Shown: positions 10,845-18,532 of the stretch, piece by piece | Layout: every line of letters begins with the position of its first letter | How positions within the stretch are numbered: position 1 is the stretch's first letter | Assembly: GCF_024623785.1 (NCBI RefSeq) | Contig: NZ_JANKBZ010000012.1 | Span: forward strand, 1 to 64,000 | Reading direction: 5' to 3' | Length of the DNA stretch: 64,000 nucleotides | DNA from: Archangium lipolyticum | GTDB lineage: Bacteria > Myxococcota > Myxococcia > Myxococcales > Myxococcaceae | The notes under the pieces: generated by a model | Database searches by the model: none | What the model saw: only the letters and a program-made list of their open reading frames with translations | Told to the model about the DNA's origin: nothing | Made by a program: the position numbers and the translations under genes

Positions 10845-11493
10845 GTTGGGCTGTGGAAGGCCTGGAGCACAGATTCGCGTTGGGCTCGTTGCCATCCTGC
10901 TCGCGGTATCCGCATGTTGGGAGCCCGCCTCCAACCCTCCGCCCACAGAATCAGGTGGGCCTCGGGCTGGCAACACGGCAGCAGGAGGACAGAAATTGGC
11001 TCCTCGAGAGGCACATCCCTCGCAGGAGACCGCCCTACCCAGCAGCCCGGACGCACGATCCTCCCAGCAGTCCGGGACAGCCACTGACCCAGCAAGGCTC
11101 CTCAAAACGGAAGCCACCCGTCTGGCGTCTGTCGAGCTGGTCTCGTGCCCGAGTGGCAAGGTGCAGGCAACGATGCCTCCGGCCATGCTGCGACAACTCC
11201 GGCAGGCCCTTTCCCGGGCCGAACTCGCGCAGGATGCGGCCTTGACGCCACCTCCCTGGGAGGCACTCCTCGCCTTGCGTTTCGAGGATGGTCGCACCGT
11301 ATTCGGACAGCTGGTCCGCTCGGACATCCTGCGTCTGCGCTGGGAGCCGCAGTGCACTGGAACGAGGGCTCCAGAGCTACGGCTGGGCGAAGAAGCGATC
11401 TTCCTCTCTGGCTGGATCCAGGAGCACCTCGGACCAACCCAGGAGAAGGCGTACCAAGCGCCTAAAGGACTTCCGCCTCTGCCAGGCCGCTGA
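10819..11493 (+). CDS. small lipoprotein paired with the preceding gene
   Basis: The 224-residue frame opens at ATG 10819, 26 bp inside the end of the preceding gene, so translation is probably coupled. The Shine-Dalgarno is weak and a slightly later start cannot be excluded. A lipoprotein signal is visible: hydrophobic GLVAILLAVSAC with the lipobox cysteine near residue 35. A Pro/Ser-rich tether (~35-90) follows, then a compact C-terminal domain of about 110 residues with VELVSCPSGKVQATM and ALRFEDGRTVFGQLV strands and a second Cys in RWEPQCTG. The tethered architecture suits a periplasmic inhibitor or immunity protein of the upstream product, but nothing proves this. No known family is recognised. 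Confidence 0.6.
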   Translation: MILVTSSSELGCGRPGAQIRVGLVAILLAVSACWEPASNPPPTESGGPRAGNTAAGGQKLAPREAHPSQETALPSSPDARSSQQSGTATDPARLLKTEATRLASVELVSCPSGKVQATMPPAMLRQLRQALSRAELAQDAALTPPPWEALLALRFEDGRTVFGQLVRSDILRLRWEPQCTGTRAPELRLGEEAIFLSGWIQEHLGPTQEKAYQAPKGLPPLPGR

Positions 11494-11530
11494 TGGATGC
11501 CCTGGGTGACGCCAACAGCGCGCGTGGGCG

Positions 11531-11549
11531 GGGTCCGCTCATCGGACCC
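11531..11549. terminator. short hairpin between convergent genes
   Basis: GGGTCCG and CGGACCC pair around a 5-base loop between the lipoprotein stop and the hemerythrin stop. No T-run follows on either side, so termination is only plausible. Confidence 0.3.
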
Positions 11550-11562
11550 ACCCGGGGGCGCT

Positions 11563-12039
11563 CTAGTGCGCGCCTTCCTGAATCTCGGACGAAAGGGTCG
11601 GAAGACCGCCTGGCTGGGTCAGCTCATTCATTCCCCGCACCAGGTCTTCGCCCAACCGCTCGATGCGCCCGGCGGAGAGGAGCCTCCGCACCAGGGGAAA
11701 GAGCATGGAGCGCTCCTCGGCCACGTGCGCTTCGACGGAGGTGCGGAGTTTGACCAGTGCGGGCTCGAACTGCATGTCGCTGACGTCGAGGTGGATCAAC
11801 TGCGAGATCAACGCCTTGGCCTCGGCATGGTCATCAAAGGAGTGAATGACCAGATCCTCCGTCTCGGCCAGCTTCACCTCCGGGTAGAAGTACCGTTCCT
11901 CCAACTGCGTATGCAGGGTGAGCAGCCAGGCGAGGCGGTGGAACAACTGGGTCCGCTCCTCCCCTTTCGCCACCGCCACCTGCTGGAAAAGCAGCTCGGC
12001 TTCCTCGTGCTGCCGCGTCAAGAGCTCGATCGGGTCCAT
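11563..12039 (-). CDS. hemerythrin HHE-domain protein
   Basis: The 158-residue protein opens MDPIELLTRQHEEAELLF. The conserved ligands of a four-helix hemerythrin bundle are visible in order: the RQH histidine, HTQLEERYFYPE, the DDHAEAK histidine and HVAEERSMLFP. These bind a di-iron centre used for O2, NO or redox sensing or iron storage. It has no fused domain and is the single-domain, likely cytoplasmic type. An in-frame ATG at 12057 could add six residues. The neighbours do not indicate a specific pathway. Confidence 0.88.
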   Translation of the reverse strand: MDPIELLTRQHEEAELLFQQVAVAKGEERTQLFHRLAWLLTLHTQLEERYFYPEVKLAETEDLVIHSFDDHAEAKALISQLIHLDVSDMQFEPALVKLRTSVEAHVAEERSMLFPLVRRLLSAGRIERLGEDLVRGMNELTQPGGLPTLSSEIQEGAH

Positions 12040-12128
12040 ACCCGGGAGGCTCCGCATCGGAGCGGAGGCGGGCAAGCCGCTCATCCCTGAATGCCAGGCG
12101 GCCAGCCAGCCATGGCCACAGCGCGCCG

Positions 12129-13466
12129 TCAGCCGTGTTTCAGGTCCACCGGGGCCAGCGGAGTGCCCGCGGCCGAGAGCCGCTCCTCCAGCCGGTTGCG
12201 GATGTAGTCCACGTGCAGGCGCAGATCGTAGAACTCGTCCATGTAGCTCAGCGGCACCTTCACCCCGCCGATCTCATGATCGAGCTGCTCGAGGAGCTGT
12301 AGATCCTTGCGCACCTGCTCGGGGTCCGGCACGCCGCGCAGCCGCTCATCGATGACCCGCAGCCGCGCGTACCAGCGGTAGATGCGCGAACGGATGCTCC
12401 AGCGGTACACCGGCGGGGTGAGCCGCAGCAGCGGCAACAGCACCATGAAGAGGGGGATGAGCAGGACGACGAACCGGTTGATGAGCGCCGCGAGCCAGAA
12501 GGGCAGCACGCGCCGCAAGAAGTCCGGGCCGTGCGTCAGGTAGTACCGGGCCTGCTCGTTGACGGGCAGCTCGGTGAGCGTGTCATTGGGGAACGTCCCG
12601 GGCTCGCTGAGCAGATCCCCTCCTCGATGACTCTGGACCGCGGCCTCGGTCAGCAACGCGACCACGGCGGGATGCACGTCCTTGCGCGCCACCAGCACCG
12701 CCGCGGGCGCCACCAGCCGCACGTCCCGCTCCGGCAGGTTGCGCGCCAGATCCAACGAGCCGGGGTGCAACGTGACGGGAGACAGGTAGCGGAAACGGCG
12801 GGCATAGGACTGGGCCTGCTCGAAGCTCATCAGCCGCACCCCGGGCGTGGCCAGCAGCTCCGAGAGGAAGTGCGCGGTGGGCCCCACGACGAAGAGGGCC
12901 GCGTCGACCGAGCCCTCGCGCAGCGCCACCACGGCCTTGTCCCCTCCCATGTCGACGAGCGTGGTGCCGGACTTCTCCCCCAGTGCTCCGCCCGCCTTCA
13001 GCAGCTCCAGGGCCAACGGCCGCACGCCACTGCCCTCCGCTCCGACCGCGATGCGCTTGCCGGTCAATTGGTCGAGCCGCCCCAGTCCGGGCTCACCCCG
13101 GTAGAACACCCACACCGGCTCCAGATACAGGCTCGCCAGCGCGACCAGTCCCCGCCGCCGCTCCTTGTCGGCGGGCGCGGTGCCTCCCTGGACGATGGCG
13201 ACGTCGACACCGGAGTCTGGATCACTCAGCAGCGAGTAGTTCTCGAGCGAGCCGGCTGTCTCCCGGACGACGAGCTCGATGCCCGCGGCCGCGAAGTGCT
13301 CGGCATACTGCAGGGCCACCGCGTGGTACATGCCGCTGGCGGAGCCGGTGGCGATGACGACCTTCTTCGGCGGGGCGGGCTCGACGAACTGCCACGTCAC
13401 GGCCACCACCACCGCGAGCACCACGGCCACCAGCCCGGCCACGCGCACCATGTCCAGACGCGACAT
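12129..13466 (-). CDS. membrane-anchored TAXI-family (TRAP) solute-binding protein
   Basis: From ATG 13466 the protein has 445 residues. An N-terminal anchor (~8-30) leads into KKVVIATGSASGMYHAVALQ, the start of TAXI-type TRAP binding proteins, and the two-lobed domain runs to ~residue 300 (GKRIAVGAEGSGVRPLALELL is typical). Unlike ordinary TAXI proteins it has a second hydrophobic hairpin (~318-350) and a ~90-residue charged cytoplasmic tail rich in Arg, Glu and Leu. No TRAP permease gene is adjacent, so it may act as a ligand sensor or a component of an unlinked transporter. The open frame extends to 13616 only because it runs through a 94-bp repeat, and that extension is not believed. Confidence 0.75.
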   Translation of the reverse strand: MSRLDMVRVAGLVAVVLAVVVAVTWQFVEPAPPKKVVIATGSASGMYHAVALQYAEHFAAAGIELVVRETAGSLENYSLLSDPDSGVDVAIVQGGTAPADKERRRGLVALASLYLEPVWVFYRGEPGLGRLDQLTGKRIAVGAEGSGVRPLALELLKAGGALGEKSGTTLVDMGGDKAVVALREGSVDAALFVVGPTAHFLSELLATPGVRLMSFEQAQSYARRFRYLSPVTLHPGSLDLARNLPERDVRLVAPAAVLVARKDVHPAVVALLTEAAVQSHRGGDLLSEPGTFPNDTLTELPVNEQARYYLTHGPDFLRRVLPFWLAALINRFVVLLIPLFMVLLPLLRLTPPVYRWSIRSRIYRWYARLRVIDERLRGVPDPEQVRKDLQLLEQLDHEIGGVKVPLSYMDEFYDLRLHVDYIRNRLEERLSAAGTPLAPVDLKHG

Positions 13467-13490
13467 CAGCGTCCGAGGACCCACACTCCG

Positions 13491-13584
13491 TTCTGCCTGC
13501 ACAGACCCTCCTTCAGCTCCGCCCATTCTAGCGCGCGGTCCCACACGCCCCCGCGCCTGGTTGCCCGACTGCATGGGAGGCAAC
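13491..13584. repeat. 94-bp dispersed repeat, copy A
   Basis: This copy matches 16216-16309 over 94 bp without gaps and with about 10-12 mismatches, in the same orientation. Both copies lie upstream of a minus-strand gene (here 25 bp before the TAXI start) and both contain GTTGCC...GGGCAAC, an inverted repeat that could fold, and a conserved CTAGAATG block when read on the minus strand. Confidence 0.8.
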
Positions 13585-13723
13585 GCCTCCAGTGGATCGG
13601 GTGACGTCCCCGTCACACGGCGAGGGTTCAGGCGACAACGCGGAGTGAGAATCCCGGCTCCGCTCTTCGTTTCTCACCCCTTGGTACAATCGCCGCCGCA
13701 AGCATCCCAAGGAAGCGCGACAC

Positions 13724-15085
13724 ATGGCTCGCAACACGAAGTGGGGGCTGTTGGCGATTGGCCTGACCCTGGCCGGCTGCGGTGGGAGTGGAAACACCGG
13801 AACGAACGGCGGAGGCAACACGGGCGGGAACAACCCCGGCGGGAACGACCCTGGAACGAACGGCGGAGGAAATCCCAGCGGCAACATCGGAGCCTCCCCT
13901 TCCATCGCCTGGATCGACGGTTACCCAGCCTTCGACGATACCTTCGATGCGTTCGATGCCACGCGCTGGCGCCGCTCGGACAACTGGGCCAGCAGCGAGG
14001 ATTTCAACGCGGGCTGGCGCGAGGATCACGTGCGCTTCTCTGGCGGGAAGCTGGAGCTGCGGCTCGACGACCAGCCGTGCGCGTCGAATGGTGGGTGCTC
14101 GGGCCGGCCCTATGCCTCGGGCGAGTTCGCCTCCACCCGCTTCCATGGTTACGGGCGCTACGAGGTGCGGATGAAGCCCGCGCACGCCTCGGGCACGTTG
14201 ACGGCGTTCGCCATCACCACGGGCCCGTTCGAATGGACGCGCTGGGATGAGATCGACATCGCGTTCGTCGGGCTCAACACCCGCCGCTTCCAGGCGAGCT
14301 ACATCACCGACGGGCAGCGGCGTGACACGGGCATCGACCTGCCCTTCGACGCCGCGGACGACTTCCACACCTACGGCATCGAATGGACGCGCGAGGCCCT
14401 CCATTGGTACGTCGACGGCAAGCGCGTCCACACCGAGACGGGGGCTCGCGGGCCCCTGCCCTCGCAGCCCGGAAGGATCCTCGTGAACTTCTGGCCCGGC
14501 GTCGGTCCCTCGACCGAGTCCTGGATGGGCCGCTTCACCTACCCGGGGACGCCGCTGGCCTCCGTCTATGACGAGCTCCGTTACGGCCCGGCCGCGCCGA
14601 CCGAGTTGCTGGAGGACTTCGAGACCTCCGGGCTCTGGAAGCAGGAGGACCCGGGTGCGCAGATGAGCACCTGGCACCAGGAGGGCCATCAGGGACAGGC
14701 GCTCGTGATGAGCTACTGGGTCAAGGACTCATCGCACCCGAACGTCGCGCGCACCTTCGACACACCCCGGGACTGGCGCGGAGCGCGCCATCTGAACTTC
14801 TGGTTCCGAGGCACCAACACCCAGGACTCCTTCCGCCTGGAGCTGCGCGACAACGGCGCCAGTGCCGGAACGGCGGAGCGCTTCGAGTACCGCTTCCAGG
14901 ATGACTTCGTCGGGTGGAAGTGGGTGAGCGTGCCCCTGGGCGCCTTCACCCGGCGGACGGACTGGCAGCCCGCGGGCGCGCCCAATGACGGGCTCACCCT
15001 GTCGGCCGTGCACGGCCTCTCCTTCGAGCCCCTGAGTGGCAATGGCCACACCATCCTGCTCGACGACATCGAGTTGGAGCGCTGA
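13724..15085 (+). CDS. GH16-family lipoprotein lacking the acid/base glutamate
   Basis: This 453-residue lipoprotein has the lipobox LTLAGC (Cys ~19), followed by a Gly/Asn-rich tether (~20-50). Residues ~60-290 match GH16 beta-glucanases: FDDTFDAFD, YASGEFAS, GRYEVRMKPA, then WDEIDIAFVG at 174-183 and FHTYGIEWT. In active lichenases the motif is DEIDIEF: the first Glu is the nucleophile and the second the acid/base. Here the nucleophile E176 and D178 remain, but the acid/base position is Ala180. The enzyme may be inactive, bind glucan only, or use another residue. Residues ~295-453 form a carbohydrate-binding-like beta domain (RHLNFWFRG, LLDDIEL). A TACAAT hexamer (13685) and AAGGAAG precede the ATG. 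It converges on the patatin gene. Confidence 0.85.
   Translation: MARNTKWGLLAIGLTLAGCGGSGNTGTNGGGNTGGNNPGGNDPGTNGGGNPSGNIGASPSIAWIDGYPAFDDTFDAFDATRWRRSDNWASSEDFNAGWREDHVRFSGGKLELRLDDQPCASNGGCSGRPYASGEFASTRFHGYGRYEVRMKPAHASGTLTAFAITTGPFEWTRWDEIDIAFVGLNTRRFQASYITDGQRRDTGIDLPFDAADDFHTYGIEWTREALHWYVDGKRVHTETGARGPLPSQPGRILVNFWPGVGPSTESWMGRFTYPGTPLASVYDELRYGPAAPTELLEDFETSGLWKQEDPGAQMSTWHQEGHQGQALVMSYWVKDSSHPNVARTFDTPRDWRGARHLNFWFRGTNTQDSFRLELRDNGASAGTAERFEYRFQDDFVGWKWVSVPLGAFTRRTDWQPAGAPNDGLTLSAVHGLSFEPLSGNGHTILLDDIELER
14231..14262. repeat. 32-bp exact repeat, copy 1 (inside GH16 active-site codons)
   Basis: These 32 bases encode E170 to A180 of the GH16 protein, including the catalytic motif. 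They recur without a single mismatch at 19868-19899. Confidence 0.9.
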
Positions 15086-15088
15086 GCG

Positions 15089-16086
15089 CTACGCGGAGGT
15101 CGCCACGCGAGCCGTCTTCGCGTCGAGGAACGCGAGGGTGGCGGCCCGCCCGTTGCTGACGAGCAGATCGATCTGCTGCGGCGTCAGGTCGAAGTCCGTC
15201 GTCGGGATGTTGGCGTTGTCGATGAAGACGGTGCGCTCGAGTGCCTTCTTGTCGAGGTGCAGCCGGGTGGACTCGCTCAGCATGAAGCTGAAGAGCCCCT
15301 TCACCATCCCCTCGATGTTGGAGATCTCGACCGGCAGGGGCGTCCAGTCGTGGCGCTCGGATTGGATTTGAGCGGCGGTGCCGAGGGAGAACCCGAGCGT
15401 CCGCATGTCGAGAGCGTTCGCCATGGCCGTCAGGATGGGACGTGAAGGCAGACCGATCACCGGCCGTTCGACGACGCCATCGAACAGGTCGATGGGGTAG
15501 TTCCACGACACACCGCCGTCGACGTAGATGTTGCCGCCGTGGTTCACCGCTTCGAAGAAGAACGGATGCTCATCGACATCCGGACGGCCAGGCTCACCGG
15601 GACATCGGGCGTTGACTCGGCGGAGAAGACCTCGGGCATCTGGCGGGACAGGTTGGTACTGACCGTGTAGAGCTCACGGAACACCCCGGGCTTCTGCGCG
15701 GCGAGCGTCCGGAGCTGGCCGAAGGTCATGTCCGGCTGGGCCTGGCCCGTGGCGCGCTCCGTCAGCATCGAGATCTGCTGGCGCAGCCACTTCTCGAACG
15801 CATCCCCCTTGTAGATGCCGTAGTGCGACAGCAGCCGCACGGCATCCCCGATGACCCACCCTCCGCCATCCATGAACGAGGAGAACGAGGTGTTGCGGAG
15901 GACGTGGTCCAGATCCTGGCTGGTGGCGCCCATCGCCAGCAGGGCTGCGGTGATCGACCCCGCCGAGGTGCCAGCGACGTAGTTGACGTGGCTCATCAGC
16001 CCGCGCTGCTCGAGCACGTCGATGGCGCCCACATAGGCGATTCCCTTCACCCCTCCCCCCTGAAACACGAGATGACGGATCATCAT
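15089..16086 (-). pseudogene. patatin-like phospholipase, interrupted by a one-base frameshift
   Basis: The gene starts at ATG 16086 behind AAAGAGGAAC. The first part has the patatin oxyanion loop GGGVKG (10-15) and nucleophile elbow GTSAG (Ser41). It runs in frame to about 15567, then shifts into six foreign residues and a stop. The continuation in another frame (15089-~15570) supplies HGGNIYVDGG, the DGG motif with the catalytic Asp, and a normal C-terminus. Restoring one C near 15565-15570 would give the expected SIPFFFEAVNHGG. It is therefore either a recent pseudogene or a sequencing error in an intact lipid acyl hydrolase. Patatins act on membrane phospholipids and are sometimes toxins. 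A 94-bp repeat lies 130 bp upstream. Confidence 0.8.
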
Positions 16087-16215
16087 GACCGTTCCTCTTT
16101 CGTCGTCCGGGGCACGAGGGGAACCAGTTCCTCCTCGTTGCCCGGGTCCACGCATTCTACGAAAGCGGAGCGGACGCGCTGTGACCGCCCTCACATCCCT
16201 CCCCCAGGCCGCTCG

Positions 16216-16309
16216 TTCTGCCTGCACAGACCCGCCTTCAGGTCCGGCCATTCTAGCGTGCGGTCCCACACCCTCCCCCGCTCGGTTGCCCGATTGCATT
16301 GGAGGCAAC
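16216..16309. repeat. 94-bp dispersed repeat, copy B
   Basis: Gap-free partner of 13491-13584, with about 88% identity by eye. It lies between the divergent patatin (start 16086) and toxin (start 16379) genes. The small GTTGCC...GGGCAAC inverted repeat is kept exactly while surrounding bases differ. Confidence 0.8.
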
Positions 16310-16378
16310 TTCTTCTCGCCGTCGCGGACTGCGATGGCAGCATGGACAGCGCGCTCACCGCCGCTGGGGAGATGGGGC

Positions 16379-18532
16379 ATGTCCAGCTTTGTGCATCACA
16401 CGGAAGGCTCGAGGCGACACACGGCTCCGACGATTCGTGGACCAGGGTGTCACTTCGGCTCGCTCCTCCTGGTCATTGGGGCACTGGTGCAGCTGGGAGG
16501 ATGCTCCACGAGCCATCCACGCGGGAGTCTGCTGGGCGGCGTTGGCATGCACTCGCGTTCCTCCGCGTTCCGCTCCAGTGCCGGGACGCAGCAGTCGACA
16601 TCTTCTTCTGCGCTGGTGGACGTCGCGGGAGGAAGCGGCGGCTTCCCCGAGCAGATCGACCCGACCTCCAGCCAGGAGCTGCTCGGTCCCTTCCTGGAGT
16701 GCGCCTCGCCCGCGGAGCTCATCGAGCTCCAGCGCGGAGTAGACATGGTCCGGCTGGTGGAGGGGCTGGATGACTGGTCCGCTGTGCGGCTCGGCGCCCT
16801 GGGGCCTGTGCATGCGGGCGCCGACGCCCTCAACCGCAAGCGCGCCGCCTTCATTGTCACCGCCACCCGGGAGTATGGAGTCGCCCGGGCCGAGCTGTTC
16901 GCCCTCTTCATCGTCCACTCCGCCTTCGGCGACGACCTGCACCAGGTGCTTCTCCTTCTGGCCCGGGACAAGCAACTGGGGGAGACGTTGGGGCGAATGG
17001 ACGCCGTGCGCGAGGCGCTGCGGCAGCGGGGATTGAATCTCTCGGACTACCAGGACCGCCCCGAGCGCCTCGGTGACATGGCACGGGGCCTGGCCAGCGC
17101 CGCCAACGAGGCCCTGTCCACCAGCGAGCTGCGCCAGGGAGCCCTGGTGATGAAGTACTCCGCGCAGCGCGGGCAACTGCCTCCGCCCTATCAGGAGTTG
17201 CTCGACGAGGTGGAGCGGGCGGAGATGGAGGCGGCCTTCTCGCCGGGCAACGTGTTGCTGGGTGGCTTCGACAGGCTGACGTTCGGCGTACCGGTGGGCT
17301 TCTACAACCTGGTGGCTGGCACGTGCCAGGGGGTGTACTCGCTGTCGCGGGGCCGGTACGAGCAGGCCACGCGCGAGCTGTCGGCCGCTGTGGTGTTGGT
17401 GTCCTTGTACGCAGGAGGCAAGGGCCTTCGCTACGTCGCCGAAACCAGGGGCACCTTGGGGACCCGGTGGATACGGGTGGGGCAACTCCAGGTGCCGGAG
17501 CTGGGATTCCCAGGACTGGCACAGGTGGCGGAGCGGCTGCTGAACCGGCTGGGAGGAGAGGGTGTCCGCGAGCTGGCCAGGTACATGCAAGCCAACCGTG
17601 AAGCGGCCTTGTTGGTGTACGAGGGGGGCGAGACGGGTGCCTTGGCCCTCTACGAGGCCCGGGGCGATGTGGCGCGGGCCCAGGCATGGTTGTCGGAAGC
17701 GAAGCCCGGGCGCGCGGGTCCCACTTCGACGAGGGCCGGTACTGGGAAGGGCCTCGGCGGCGCGGCATCCCTGGTGGACGAATCGGCGGGCCTCACCCGG
17801 GAGGTGGTGGAAGCCAGGTTCTCGCAGGTGGAGCTCGACTCCGAGGGTCCGCGCCTGTCCGGGAACGTGGCTGTCCTGGAGAAGCAGCGCCCCTCCCTTG
17901 ATTCACCCCCACCGGGAGCACGAGGACACCCACTCTGGAGAGAGTACGTCGCCTATTGGGAAAACCGCTTCGCGGAGCTCCATGAACGCAAGGCAGTCAA
18001 GCCGCCCCTCGCATGGGGGGGCTACGAGCAGATGCGCGTGCTGTTCACCCGAGGGCTCGCATTCGAACGAGCCATGGTGGACCTGCTGCGCGCAGATGCG
18101 GCCCTCCCGCGCGCGCAACGTCGCCTCCTCAAGAACTTCAACCAGCCCCTCATCGAAACGTACGTGGGGGTCGCGAAGCCGACGACTCCTGTCATCCGAT
18201 TCGCGGACGTGCTCGTCATCGAGAAGCAACCACCCGCGGGTCAGCCACCCCGCGTGGAGACCTTCAGCTTCAAGAGTCGCGATCTCAAGCTTCTCGAGGG
18301 CAGAGCCTTGGAAAGGCAGATGAGGGTGGATGCGAACGACGCTTTGCAGTACTACGGCGGGACGCTGGACATTCGCCGGCCCTCCCTCGGTCTTCGCGGC
18401 ACGCAGGTGCAGGTCCAAAGGGTTTACCTCATCTATGAGGGTGGCTTGCTCACCCCGGACCCACGATTGTTGAAGAAGGCAGTGAACGCGGTTGAAGGAA
18501 ACCTCCAGGGGGTAGAGGTGCTGTTCGAATGA
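16379..18532 (+). CDS. lipoprotein with C-terminal nuclease-fold toxin candidate (Tox-REase-5-like)
   Basis: This 717-residue protein starts from ATG 16379 (GGGGAGATGGGGC before it); longer open frames run through the 94-bp repeat and are unlikely. Lipobox LGGC places the lipidated Cys at residue 42, followed by a Ser-rich tether. Residues ~70-420 are a helical region with a hydrophobic patch (~300-345). The last ~180 residues look like a separate toxin tip: RFADVLVIEK with D610 and, after a loop, ETFSFKSRDL with K632. The spacing resembles a restriction-endonuclease fold with a modified D..(E/S)xK core. The next gene starts inside its stop codon and looks like an Imm52-type protein, which in polymorphic toxin systems accompanies Tox-REase-5. 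The family names are from memory; the toxin role is inference. Confidence 0.6.
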   Translation: MSSFVHHTEGSRRHTAPTIRGPGCHFGSLLLVIGALVQLGGCSTSHPRGSLLGGVGMHSRSSAFRSSAGTQQSTSSSALVDVAGGSGGFPEQIDPTSSQELLGPFLECASPAELIELQRGVDMVRLVEGLDDWSAVRLGALGPVHAGADALNRKRAAFIVTATREYGVARAELFALFIVHSAFGDDLHQVLLLLARDKQLGETLGRMDAVREALRQRGLNLSDYQDRPERLGDMARGLASAANEALSTSELRQGALVMKYSAQRGQLPPPYQELLDEVERAEMEAAFSPGNVLLGGFDRLTFGVPVGFYNLVAGTCQGVYSLSRGRYEQATRELSAAVVLVSLYAGGKGLRYVAETRGTLGTRWIRVGQLQVPELGFPGLAQVAERLLNRLGGEGVRELARYMQANREAALLVYEGGETGALALYEARGDVARAQAWLSEAKPGRAGPTSTRAGTGKGLGGAASLVDESAGLTREVVEARFSQVELDSEGPRLSGNVAVLEKQRPSLDSPPPGARGHPLWREYVAYWENRFAELHERKAVKPPLAWGGYEQMRVLFTRGLAFERAMVDLLRADAALPRAQRRLLKNFNQPLIETYVGVAKPTTPVIRFADVLVIEKQPPAGQPPRVETFSFKSRDLKLLEGRALERQMRVDANDALQYYGGTLDIRRPSLGLRGTQVQVQRVYLIYEGGLLTPDPRLLKKAVNAVEGNLQGVEVLFE

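Noticed and set aside
16085-16378. A 98-residue N-terminal extension of the toxin lipoprotein
   Set aside because: It runs through the 94-bp repeat and would hide the signal peptide. A ribosome site precedes the ATG at 16379.
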